Shown: piece by piece, positions 1-8,177 of the stretch
Numbering within the stretch: position 1 is the first letter of the stretch
Layout: every line of letters starts with the position of its first letter
From: Candidatus Kaiserbacteria bacterium RIFCSPLOWO2_01_FULL_51_21
Lineage (GTDB): Bacteria > Patescibacteriota > Minisyncoccia > Phycocordibacterales > 2-01-FULL-51-21
DNA length: 37,498 nt
Direction of reading: 5' to 3'
NCBI GenBank assembly: GCA_001781435.1
Contig: MFLV01000010.1
Coordinates: forward strand, 1-37,498
Notes under the pieces: generated by a model
The model's database searches: none
What the model was told of the DNA's origin: nothing
What the model saw: the letters and a program-made list of their open reading frames with translations, nothing else
Made by a program: the position numbers and the translations under genes

Positions 1-1262
1 TTTGTAACAGAGCCGGCAGCCGATTCCGAAAGTTTTGAAGGAATAAGATATTTTCGAAGTGCGCGATTCACCTCGGGAGCGCTCAACGTAAGAATCCGTT
101 CGGGAAAAGTGTCGAGATAGGAAAGCGGTTTATTGTCGGCGATACAATCATGAGCGGCTCGCGCAAACGCTCCCGAACTTGAGAGTCGTACCCGAAAACT
201 CGCTTCAAACCGCTCCCGGTGCCGTCGAACCTCCTCTGCCGTTACACCTTCGCGTGCGATTTTTTGTATTTCTCGGAGTATCGCAGTCCGACCTTTACTA
301 AAGAGACCTGGAGCAAAACTACTCCAGATACGGATGTAGCCATCAGTAGTATGACGAAATCCTGAAAGATAACTATATGCGGCATAGGTAAGCCCCTCAA
401 CCTCACGCACCGTGCTCATGAGCCGCCCAGAAAAGCCGGGTACGCCGAAAATTTGAATCCCAAGAAGGAGCGGTGCGTAATCGGGGTGCTTGTTTCCGAT
501 GCCAGTGGCAATGCCAAGCTCATAGTCAATACTAGCTTTCTCCTTGATTGGCATTGCCACGCGGCGAGCAAAACCGGGTGTCGCTTTAGTAAAGTGCGGC
601 AAGGAAAGGTCCTGTGTGGACAATTTTCTAAAAACTTTTTCGGTAAGAGAAAATAAACGCATCGGAACAATATCGCCCGAAGCTGAGAGAATAAGAGAGC
701 TGCCGTCTAAAATTTTTTCATGCAGAGCACGAAGCGTCTTCACGTCAAGTTTTTCAAGATTTTGCAGTGATGCGGCTGTTTCCTCAGTAAAGTTTGGGTG
801 CCCGCGTTTGAAAAGAAGCTTGGTTAGATTAATCTCTGCTTGTACATGAGTGTCTTGAGCTTCAAGTGCAAGAGCCGCTCGCTCACGCGATTTCAATATC
901 TTCAGTTCCCGGGCCGGAAATGCCGGTTCCGAGAGCGCTTCGGCGATCAAAGTGAGAAATTCTTCAAGGTGGGTTATACGAACATGCCCTGAAAAGTAAA
1001 GTCGGTCGCTTCCCGCTGAAAATAGAAGTGAGGCTCCTATCGCATCAAGCGCAATCTGGAGTTCTTTCTTGTGGCGCTTTATGGTGCCTTCGAGAAGCAT
1101 TGCGGCGTGTACTTTTGCAAGCTCTCCACTGCCTGCAAAAAGCGTCCCACCCAAAATGCTCCCTGCGAGCGACACGTGGCGATGGGAAGAAAACGGCGCT
1201 ACAAGTATACGAGCTCCTGATGCAAGCCTCTTTTCTTTGATGTGTTTCGCGTAGCTAGTCAT
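1..1262 (-). CDS. M16 family peptidase-like protein, probable non-catalytic partner (3' end runs off the window)
   Basis: Manual minus-strand translation from ATG at 1262 (MTSYAKHIKEKRLASGARILVAPFSSHRHVSL...) stays open to the window edge. M16-like sequence (GFSGRLMSTVREVEGLTYAAYSYLSG). No HxxEH motif. Start overlaps the stop of the upstream M16 gene. Not in the ORF track because it is truncated. Confidence 0.8.
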   Translation of the reverse strand, partial: MTSYAKHIKEKRLASGARILVAPFSSHRHVSLAGSILGGTLFAGSGELAKVHAAMLLEGTIKRHKKELQIALDAIGASLLFSAGSDRLYFSGHVRITHLEEFLTLIAEALSEPAFPARELKILKSRERAALALEAQDTHVQAEINLTKLLFKRGHPNFTEETAASLQNLEKLDVKTLRALHEKILDGSSLILSASGDIVPMRLFSLTEKVFRKLSTQDLSLPHFTKATPGFARRVAMPIKEKASIDYELGIATGIGNKHPDYAPLLLGIQIFGVPGFSGRLMSTVREVEGLTYAAYSYLSGFRHTTDGYIRIWSSFAPGLFSKGRTAILREIQKIAREGVTAEEVRRHRERFEASFRVRLSSSGAFARAAHDCIADNKPLSYLDTFPERILTLSAPEVNRALRKYLIPSKLSESAAGSVT

Positions 1263-2538
1263 TTTTTTCTTCAAGAATTCCTGAAGTTTCATTCAAAGAC
1301 CTTAGATATTTTTTGGCAACGCGAAAAACGTCCGCGGGCTTTAGCTTTAGAATCGCCTGCTCAACAGTATAGCCAAGCTGCCAATCCCCTGCCGCAATGG
1401 ACTCTGACACCATACGAATCTCTGAAAACACACCATCGCGCTCCGCGGCAAATTGTGACAGCAGCCGCTCCCGCGCGCGCGCCATTTCGTCGGAAGCCGG
1501 TGCTTTCTTTGTAAAGGTTGCCACTTCTCGTTGCATTGCGGCAATAACGCCCTTGGGTTTAATGCCATGCGCGACATGGGCAGTGAGGGTTAAAACGCCC
1601 GGGTCATGGAGCGCCGGTATCGAGACATTCACATCCGCCGCGAGTCCCCTATCGACAAGTGCCCGGGAGAGACGGCTCGCAAAACCTCCGCCGAGAATTG
1701 CTCCGAGAAGTAGGAGCGCGGGATACTCTTCATTGATACCCTCTGGAATTTTATAGGCAAGCATGACAATAGCCACGCCTAAAGACTTCGTAAGTGTAAC
1801 TCTGTGAGGTCCTTCTTGCGGCGGCTCAACGGTGTTCATGGTAGGAATCGGCTCTGGTGACGTTGAAATTTTTCCAAAATGCTTCAAGACAAGTTGCTTC
1901 ACTTTTGCAAAAGGAACGTCACCAAAGATGGAGAGCGTAGCATTATTCGGCCAATAGAACCTGTTATAAAATTCATGCAGTTTTTCCGCAGTTGCTCGTT
2001 CAATGTCTTCTTTTGTGCCGATGGTCGGTATTTGGTATGGGTGCACCGCAAAGGCAGCGGACATTACTTCTTCGTCAAGAAGTTCAAAGGGGTTGTTGCG
2101 CGAGCGTTCAAATTCGTTGCGCACGACCGGCATCTCGCTTTGTAAGTCGGTTTCGGAAAACAGCGAGTTGCGCATCCTATCGGCTTCAACCGCGAGCGCC
2201 TCCGAGAGACGCTCGCGCGGCAGAAGCTCGAAATAATTGGTGCGATCGAGCCAGGTCGTCGCATTCATGTACGCCCCGAACCATTCAAGATAATTCGTAA
2301 TAGCGTTGCCCTTCGCGGCATTGAAATTCTTCGTGTCCTTAAAAAGCAGGTGCTCCAATAAATGCGTCGAGCCGGTATGCCCTGCTGCTTCATTGCGCGA
2401 GCCGACATGATAGGTAACACACACCGCAACAACCGGGGCTTCCCTATCGGACTTATAAAGAAGCCGCAAGCCGTTTGAGAGGCGATATTCGGTAACACCA
2501 AAAGCCGTGCGAATTTTTGCCAGTTTCTCTTTCTTCAC
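1255..2538 (-). CDS. M16 family zinc peptidase (catalytic subunit)
   Basis: 427 aa; HLLEH (HxxEH) zinc motif in HTGSTHLLEHLLFKDT; typical M16 sequence. Start appears to be GTG. Confidence 0.92.
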   Translation of the reverse strand: MKKEKLAKIRTAFGVTEYRLSNGLRLLYKSDREAPVVAVCVTYHVGSRNEAAGHTGSTHLLEHLLFKDTKNFNAAKGNAITNYLEWFGAYMNATTWLDRTNYFELLPRERLSEALAVEADRMRNSLFSETDLQSEMPVVRNEFERSRNNPFELLDEEVMSAAFAVHPYQIPTIGTKEDIERATAEKLHEFYNRFYWPNNATLSIFGDVPFAKVKQLVLKHFGKISTSPEPIPTMNTVEPPQEGPHRVTLTKSLGVAIVMLAYKIPEGINEEYPALLLLGAILGGGFASRLSRALVDRGLAADVNVSIPALHDPGVLTLTAHVAHGIKPKGVIAAMQREVATFTKKAPASDEMARARERLLSQFAAERDGVFSEIRMVSESIAAGDWQLGYTVEQAILKLKPADVFRVAKKYLRSLNETSGILEEKND

Positions 2539-2564
2539 AGGAGAGGAGAATACCGCATTCCCGC

Positions 2565-3164
2565 TTAGGAGACAAACGACTTTAAAATTTGGAAATCTTT
2601 CTTGAGCGTTTCTTTGAGGGATTGGGTATAAATTGCCGCTGCGGGATGGTACATCGGTACGATGGTAATGTCGCCATAGCCAGCTTTCGCTTGGTACGTT
2701 TTGCCATGAGCGGCACTGATGGGCTCAAGCTCAAAGAGGAGGTCAAATTTCTGCATTATGTAATTCATCGAGTAACGCCCTAAGGTCACAATGACTTTCG
2801 GCTGAATAATCTCGATCTGCCGGTCCAAAAAAGGCCCGTAAATTTCAATTTCGCTCGGCAGGGGGTCGCGATTTTCCGGGGGGCGGTCTTTGACGATATT
2901 CGTAATATAGACGTCTTGGCGCGGAATATCGATTGAAGCGAGCAGGTCGTCCAAAATTTTTCCCGCAGTACCGCAAAAAGGACGCCCCGTCGCCGCTTCA
3001 TTGCGCCCCGGCGCCTCGCCGACAAACATGAAGTGCGCATCATGGCTTCCCTCTCCGATCACCGGATGATTTTTGTGTTCAACGCGGAATGCGTAGATTG
3101 GCGACTCTTTGAGCGCCACCACCTCATCCCGTATCTGCTTCATTTTTTCATGCTTATCTTTCAT
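2565..3164 (-). CDS. Uracil-DNA glycosylase, family 4-like, without Fe-S cysteines
   Basis: FVGEAPGRNEAATGRPFCGTAGKILDDLL and NIVKDRPPENRDPLPSEI motifs; start chosen at MKDKHEKM (ORF extends to 3197). Confidence 0.88.
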   Translation of the reverse strand: MKDKHEKMKQIRDEVVALKESPIYAFRVEHKNHPVIGEGSHDAHFMFVGEAPGRNEAATGRPFCGTAGKILDDLLASIDIPRQDVYITNIVKDRPPENRDPLPSEIEIYGPFLDRQIEIIQPKVIVTLGRYSMNYIMQKFDLLFELEPISAAHGKTYQAKAGYGDITIVPMYHPAAAIYTQSLKETLKKDFQILKSFVS

Positions 3165-3199
3165 TACTGCAGTATTACGATATATCGTAATAATCACTA

Positions 3200-3700
3200 T
3201 TAAAGCTTTTTAACCCCGTGAATAGTATATTCGGAAAAAGATTCTCCTTTCCCGTTGAAATGAAATTCAGCGGTTAGAAAATCGCCCGCAAGGACCTTAG
3301 GAAGCCAGTATTGGTCATCTGACCATGTTTTATCGTATGGAATCGCCTCAAGGTCATGCCACTCGGGCGCCATTTCTTCAGTTTCTTTCGGCTCTCCTCG
3401 CCAGTGGTAGCACAGATACACAAAACAGTGGACATTCCAATCCGGATGCTCGTTGAAGTAAAAAAGAATTTCCGCCGCCTTCACTAGATCTTTTTCTGCG
3501 ACCTCTACTTCCGCTTCCTCCATAACTTCCCGAACTGCCGAAGCGGTAATGGTTTCCCCTTTGTTCACTTTTCCGCCATAGCCATTGAGTTTCCCTGCGC
3601 CAAAGCCGCGTTTTTTCATGCCGAGAAGAATCTCATTCTCTTCCTGGTCGATCAAAAATATAAGCGTGTTTTGGCGCAGACGCTCTCGTTTCTCGGTCAT
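3200..3700 (-). CDS. NUDIX hydrolase (MutT/MTH1-like)
   Basis: NUDIX-box-like GGKVNKGETITASAVREVMEEAEVEV; 166 aa. Confidence 0.9.
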   Translation of the reverse strand: MTEKRERLRQNTLIFLIDQEENEILLGMKKRGFGAGKLNGYGGKVNKGETITASAVREVMEEAEVEVAEKDLVKAAEILFYFNEHPDWNVHCFVYLCYHWRGEPKETEEMAPEWHDLEAIPYDKTWSDDQYWLPKVLAGDFLTAEFHFNGKGESFSEYTIHGVKKL

Positions 3701-3710
3701 GATGCAAGTA

Positions 3711-3775
3711 TACCCCGTGAGATAGAAGTACTTAAAGCAGCATGTTAGGCATGGTATTTAATATCTCACGGGGTA
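3711..3775. repeat. 65-bp miniature inverted-repeat element (family B)
   Basis: 14-bp perfect terminal inverted repeats TACCCCGTGAGATA...TATCTCACGGGGTA; one end also occurs at 7605-7625. Confidence 0.75.
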
Positions 3776-3793
3776 AACGAATCTAAAAATGGT

Positions 3794-3828
3794 AACGCCA
3801 GCGATGTCTTTCAACATCGCTGGCGTTT
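3794..3828 (-). terminator. Stem-loop, probable terminator of the 3834-4268 gene
   Basis: AACGCCAGCGATGT-CTTTCA-ACATCGCTGGCGTT perfect stem just after the stop codon. Confidence 0.6.
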
Positions 3829-3833
3829 AGTTC

Positions 3834-4268
3834 TCAGGCCGTCGCGCGCAACCGCGACTGCCACTCGACGTATCGGACTGGCTCATACCCGGCGGCCCGT
3901 ACCTCCGTAACCAGCGCGATTCCAAAATGCCGGTGGAGATGCTTTTGTGAGCCCCACAGATACTCTTGATCCATGGTAAACATTTCGCCGGGAATCTCGC
4001 ACGCCTCAACAAAGTCGATCGCCTCGAGGGTTGCCCGGTGAAGGAGAACTGCGACGGCGCGCCGGCTGAGCTCGAAGCGGATGGTGTGGTCGTACGAGGC
4101 AACGAGGTGCAACCCGATGTCCTTTTCGCCGCCGCTGTGAGGAACCCGCAGGCAGCTCCCCCGCGAGAGAACGAGTATGCCCTGCTGACCGGCCTCGCTC
4201 CACGTACGAAGCATTTTGCCGCGGTTTTCCGCGACAAACCCTGCGATATCAAATGTTGTCCTTGTCAT
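3834..4268 (-). CDS. Hypothetical protein, 144 aa
   Basis: Complete ORF with strong SD (GGAGGGTGAG) before ATG and a stem-loop after the stop. Confidence 0.65.
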   Translation of the reverse strand: MTRTTFDIAGFVAENRGKMLRTWSEAGQQGILVLSRGSCLRVPHSGGEKDIGLHLVASYDHTIRFELSRRAVAVLLHRATLEAIDFVEACEIPGEMFTMDQEYLWGSQKHLHRHFGIALVTEVRAAGYEPVRYVEWQSRLRATA

Positions 4269-4339
4269 CTCACCCTCCAGTAACTCCTGGCGCCCTGCCT
4301 AGGATCTAAACGACAGTATATCACTCTATAATAAAAAAG

Positions 4340-4963
4340 TCAAGTTTTTCGTTCAATGAGGGGAACGAAGGCAAAACCCTCATGGCGCTTTGTTTCTAGG
4401 GTTCCGTTTCTATTTTTTGTAATCTTCACGATAGCATCGCGAACGGGAACCACCATGACTCCTTCCAAGGCGAGTTGTTCAATAAGCGTCTCGGGAAGTT
4501 TTTCGGCCGCGGCCGAAACGAGAATCCGGTCGAACGGAGCTTCCGAAGCGCGTCCAAGCTCCTCTCCTGCCCGCTCTATGCGGGCTTGCAGAAAATGATA
4601 CTTCCCCAGATTTTTTTGTCCAAACGCAACAAGTTCTGGCACCCGTTCAAGCCCGAGGACGCTCCCCTTCTCGCCAACGACCTCTGCAAGAAGCGCACTC
4701 GTCCAGCCCGAGCCGCATCCGACGTCGAGAATTTTCTGCCCGCGCTTAGGCGCAAGAAGCTCGAGCATGAATGCGACCGTAGTTGGCTGGGAAATGGTCT
4801 GTCCTTGTCCTATCGGAAGCGGATAATCCTCGTACGCTTCGCCTCGGTATTCAGGCAAAATAAAATCCGCCCGGTCAATTTTTTCAAATGCCTCCCGGAT
4901 ACGCGGAGTTTTCAAAACCCGGGTATTCGATTGCAGATGTTCTAGCAGTTGTACCCGATCCAT
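4340..4963 (-). CDS. pcm: Protein-L-isoaspartate O-methyltransferase
   Basis: SAM motif ILDVGCGSGWTSALLAEVVG; GQGQTISQPTTVAFMLELL typical of Pcm. Confidence 0.93.
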   Translation of the reverse strand: MDRVQLLEHLQSNTRVLKTPRIREAFEKIDRADFILPEYRGEAYEDYPLPIGQGQTISQPTTVAFMLELLAPKRGQKILDVGCGSGWTSALLAEVVGEKGSVLGLERVPELVAFGQKNLGKYHFLQARIERAGEELGRASEAPFDRILVSAAAEKLPETLIEQLALEGVMVVPVRDAIVKITKNRNGTLETKRHEGFAFVPLIERKT

Positions 4964-5024
4964 ATCTTAATCTTATGCTCGCAATGAAATTGAAATCATT
5001 TGATATATCAAACGATTCGATATA

Positions 5025-5282
5025 TCAGGATAACGCACTTTCGCGCTGAAGCAGTTTCTTCTTTTGTTTCATACCACCGCGGTTATAGCCGCCAAGACCC
5101 CCGTCGCTACGGATAACGCGGTGGCAGGGAATCTTTGGGTCGTAGTTCGTCTTCAAAATGGCGCCAACCGCTCGCGCCGCGTTGGGATTGTCGGCGCGGG
5201 CGGCAACCTCGCGGTAGCTTAAGGTCTTCCCTTTTGGGATTTTTTTAACGACCGTAAAAACGCGTTCTCGAAACGACTTCAT
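5025..5282 (-). CDS. Methylated-DNA-protein cysteine methyltransferase domain protein (MGMT/Ogt C-terminal domain)
   Basis: VFTVVKKIPKGKTLSYREVAARADNPNAARAVGAIL...IPCHRVIRSDGGLGGY with PCHRV; start at MKSFRERV. Confidence 0.88.
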   Translation of the reverse strand: MKSFRERVFTVVKKIPKGKTLSYREVAARADNPNAARAVGAILKTNYDPKIPCHRVIRSDGGLGGYNRGGMKQKKKLLQRESALS

Positions 5283-5284
5283 AT

Positions 5285-6112
5285 TCAGAAGAGCTTGCCC
5301 GAGCGAACCGCCTCGGCGGCTCGCTCGGGCTTTTTTCCCACGTGGTGTTCCTTTTCCTTTTCCAAAAGGATTTTTCCGGCGGCTTCGCGGTAGCCGCAGT
5401 ATTCGCACTCCGGCGATTTCGCGGGTGGTGTCTCGCTTTCAAGCGCCGCACGGATTTTTTCAAGCGTCGGCACGATCCATTCGTCCGAGCCTTTGTAGGA
5501 AATAAGCATTACATCGAACTCAAGCCGCGCATCGAACGCCTTCCGGTCAGTTCTGCCGTTCACGTACACAAAATAGCCGGTGTCCGAGACCTTGAACCCG
5601 TTTTGTCGGAAGAGCCATTGGTACACTTCGAGCTGCCGCTTGTATCCCTGCTGCCAGCGCCCCTCGAGATTTATCTCCCCTTTTTTGCTCGTCGCTTTAT
5701 AGTCCACGATGATGAGCTCCCCAGAGGGCGCGACCCAGACGTCATCAACGCCGCCGCGCACCAGCAAGTTGGTCGGGGTGTGGTGATACTGGATGCCGCG
5801 GCGAAGCGCATCGCGCCACTGCTCCATGCGCTCATCCCTAAGAGGAATGGCGTCAACACCATACGTCTTCATCAGAGGGTGCGCCGTGCCGTTTGCGCGA
5901 TGGATGTCGAATTCCTTTTTGAGAAGCTCATCGACGGCGTTATTGAGCGTAAAGGCGGGAAATTGGGGACGCGATACGCCAAGCCTCTCTGAAAGATACA
6001 GGCAGCGCGGACAATCGATAAAAAGATCTATTTTTGAGCGGCTGATCTTAAAGGGATCCCTGCTTTTTGGGTCAAATAACTGCTTCCTCCAACCGCTTTT
6101 TCCAAGGGCCAT
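5285..6112 (-). CDS. PD-(D/E)XK nuclease family protein (RecB/Cas4-like fold with Cys cluster)
   Basis: KISRSKIDLFIDCPRCLYLSERLGV, VDDVWVAPSGELIIVDYKATSKKG, YKRQLEVYQWLF, CEYCGYREAAG. Start chosen at MALGKSG. Confidence 0.85.
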   Translation of the reverse strand: MALGKSGWRKQLFDPKSRDPFKISRSKIDLFIDCPRCLYLSERLGVSRPQFPAFTLNNAVDELLKKEFDIHRANGTAHPLMKTYGVDAIPLRDERMEQWRDALRRGIQYHHTPTNLLVRGGVDDVWVAPSGELIIVDYKATSKKGEINLEGRWQQGYKRQLEVYQWLFRQNGFKVSDTGYFVYVNGRTDRKAFDARLEFDVMLISYKGSDEWIVPTLEKIRAALESETPPAKSPECEYCGYREAAGKILLEKEKEHHVGKKPERAAEAVRSGKLF

Positions 6113-6130
6113 GCAAAACATCATAGCATG

Positions 6131-6168
6131 AACCCGCCCCTGATTTCCCAGGAAATCAGGGGCGGGTT
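6131..6168 (-). terminator. Strong stem-loop (18-bp perfect stem)
   Basis: AACCCGCCCCTGATTTCC-CA-GGAAATCAGGGGCGGGTT, downstream of the 6203-6721 stop on the minus strand. Confidence 0.65.
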
Positions 6169-6202
6169 TCCTACTCGGTTGTCAGTTGTCGGCTGTTTGT
6201 TC

Positions 6203-6721
6203 CTATTGCGCCTTGAACATCGCCATGACAAACTTTCCTTCTTCGCTAAGAAGCGGCTTATCGTCATGAAGATCAAAGTCCCCGCCGTTATCAGCATGAA
6301 GCATCACATAGTAGACATTCCCGGCAGTCGTACCGCGGAGGAGTTCAACCTCGCCGGTTACGGTAGTTCCCGATGGGAAACGCTGGGCGCCAAGCACTAA
6401 GCTCGGAGCTCCATTTTGCTCCTCATGCACCACAACCCAGCCGCCTTGCGGCAGTGCCACGTTCGTGACAACAACCTTTTGACCTGCTGGCTGGTCCGCC
6501 GCTTCGACACTCTCGCCGCCCGCTGCCGCTACACCATCCGCCGCGGTACCCGATATGTCGGCAACGCCTTCGCCTTCCGGGGATGCCTGTTCCTCCTGCG
6601 AAGGACTCGCGACTAGTGCGCTCCAGCCGCGCTCAAGCCCGAGCCATGCCCCGCCGCTTCCCACGATGAGCCCTGCTACAAAACTCAGAATCATTTTCTG
6701 CCTACTTGACATACTGTTCAT
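6203..6721 (-). CDS. Membrane-anchored protein with a DUF7282-like domain
   Basis: N-terminal TM anchor, Ser/Gly/Glu-rich linker, C-terminal VVVHEEQNGAPSLVLGAQRFPSGTTVTGEVELLRGTTAGNVYYVMLHADNGG. Family assignment from memory. Confidence 0.65.
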   Translation of the reverse strand: MNSMSSRQKMILSFVAGLIVGSGGAWLGLERGWSALVASPSQEEQASPEGEGVADISGTAADGVAAAGGESVEAADQPAGQKVVVTNVALPQGGWVVVHEEQNGAPSLVLGAQRFPSGTTVTGEVELLRGTTAGNVYYVMLHADNGGDFDLHDDKPLLSEEGKFVMAMFKAQ

Positions 6722-6762
6722 ACCAAAGCATTGCTAAAAATCTTTTAATGCCCCCATTGTAC

Positions 6763-7596
6763 TTAAAGCTGCTTTCGGCACAAGGTACCGGCTTCTGCAA
6801 TCACCGCATCCGCCTTTGCGGAAGAAAAGCCAAGTGAGGAGAGCAAATCATGGCGCTCCAGAAGCGTCTGGCAAAGCACCACCCGCTCGGCAAGGAGGCG
6901 CGCTTTATCTGAATTCGAAAGAGTCGTGAGCGAGGTTATGGGGTGCATACGGGTTTCGGCAATAAGGTCATGTAAATTGCCTTCCTGCGGATAATTCCAA
7001 CCGATAAGTGAAAGTTTTTTGCACTCTCCGTAGGCAATCGCCTGGTGGGTGAATTTTGTATTGGTCACGAGCATTCCTCGGCTCACGCAAAATTGCTGTT
7101 CTCGCTCGCTTCCCGCTTTGAGATCCTCGAACCGTGCCTCGACATAAAGTGCAACTTGCACATCGGTTTTGATAGCAAGCGAATTATGAAATTTCAGTTC
7201 TGCCGCGATGCACTCGCCGGGCCTTTCCGCAATCATATCCACTTCGTGCTCGACGCAACTACCTTTCAGTATTTGGTCAGTATGCACCCGGTAGCCTTTT
7301 ACTTTAAAAATTTCACCAACAAAAGTTTCAAAAGGAAAGCCGGTGGGACCGAAGGCAAGTACTGCCCGGCGCATTGAGTAGCGCGCCGCCGCGGGCCGCG
7401 CTTCTTTGCGCAGTAAATTGAAGGCATGACGGTAAATTTTCCGCGTACTCATGCCGTCAATAAGCTCGCGTTCGATATGCGCGATAATTCTGTCCCGCAC
7501 GTCTTTCGGAGTTCCGGCTTTGCCGAGTGTGAAATGCAGTTTCTCCGGGTCAAACGGTTCCTTTGTTCCGTCTTCCTTGGTGATTGTGATTGCCAT
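6763..7596 (-). CDS. ATP-cone domain fused to a restriction-endonuclease-like domain
   Basis: N-terminal ATP-cone-like ITITKEDGTKEPFDPEKLHFTLGKAG...; then HEVDMIAERPGECIAAELKFHN, fitting a D-(E)xK nuclease core. Start at MAITITKEDG. Confidence 0.78.
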   Translation of the reverse strand: MAITITKEDGTKEPFDPEKLHFTLGKAGTPKDVRDRIIAHIERELIDGMSTRKIYRHAFNLLRKEARPAAARYSMRRAVLAFGPTGFPFETFVGEIFKVKGYRVHTDQILKGSCVEHEVDMIAERPGECIAAELKFHNSLAIKTDVQVALYVEARFEDLKAGSEREQQFCVSRGMLVTNTKFTHQAIAYGECKKLSLIGWNYPQEGNLHDLIAETRMHPITSLTTLSNSDKARLLAERVVLCQTLLERHDLLSSLGFSSAKADAVIAEAGTLCRKQL

Positions 7597-7604
7597 TACC
7601 ACCC

Positions 7605-7625
7605 AGTATACCCCGTGAGATAGAA
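7605..7625 (-). promoter_or_regulatory. Half-copy of the family B element end carrying a TATACT -10 box
   Basis: AGTATACCCCGTGAGATAGAA, 21 nt identical to 3707-3727; both sit 6-8 nt upstream of minus-strand start codons. Confidence 0.6.
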
Positions 7626-7713
7626 CCTGTTTAATAAAGATAAGTATGTAGAAGCAGTGAGGGCCGACCATATTTCAGGTCGGCCCCAGAACTCAGGCGA
7701 TTTGCTCGTTCGT

Positions 7714-8088
7714 TTACTTCATTTGCTTCTTCGACTTCCGCCGCCTACGCCGCTTTGCCTCGTAGCCATGCTTTTCGAGAGCCACCTTCACAGCTTGCAG
7801 GACCTTCGGACCTACGTCGCCGTTCCAGCGATAGCTCTTGGAGTGGATCACTTCGCAGTCATGCCGTTGGACGTGAATGCAAAAAATGCCGTCCACCTTC
7901 GCGATCTCTTCGACGAGCTCGCGTCCAATCGGGGCGAGGTTTTCCAAGTATTTCGTCGAGCCGTCGCGGAGGGGCATTTCGAAACGCTCTCGAAGGGTCT
8001 TCTCCGTGAGTGGAAGACGGAACGCTAGCGTAATGCCCGACCGGCTGTCGTGTGGCAGCGTATAGTAAGGAACGATTTGCATTGACAT
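7714..8088 (-). CDS. Hypothetical protein, 124 aa (weak NifU/Nfu N-terminal-like resemblance)
   Basis: SD-like GCGGGAGAATGTCA upstream, Lys/Arg-rich C-terminus, GC-rich stem-loop downstream at 7661-7686. Confidence 0.6.
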   Translation of the reverse strand: MSMQIVPYYTLPHDSRSGITLAFRLPLTEKTLRERFEMPLRDGSTKYLENLAPIGRELVEEIAKVDGIFCIHVQRHDCEVIHSKSYRWNGDVGPKVLQAVKVALEKHGYEAKRRRRRKSKKQMK

Positions 8089-8177
8089 TCTCCCGCCTGC
8101 TCATCATCAGATTCGTGGTGCAGGCATACCACTCATCCAACATAAATTATACTTATATTGGAATCAATTGTCAAGCA

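Noticed and set aside
5285-6112. PD-(D/E)XK protein as Cas4
   Set aside because: No cas1/cas2 or repeat array in the window; neighbours are housekeeping or repair genes.
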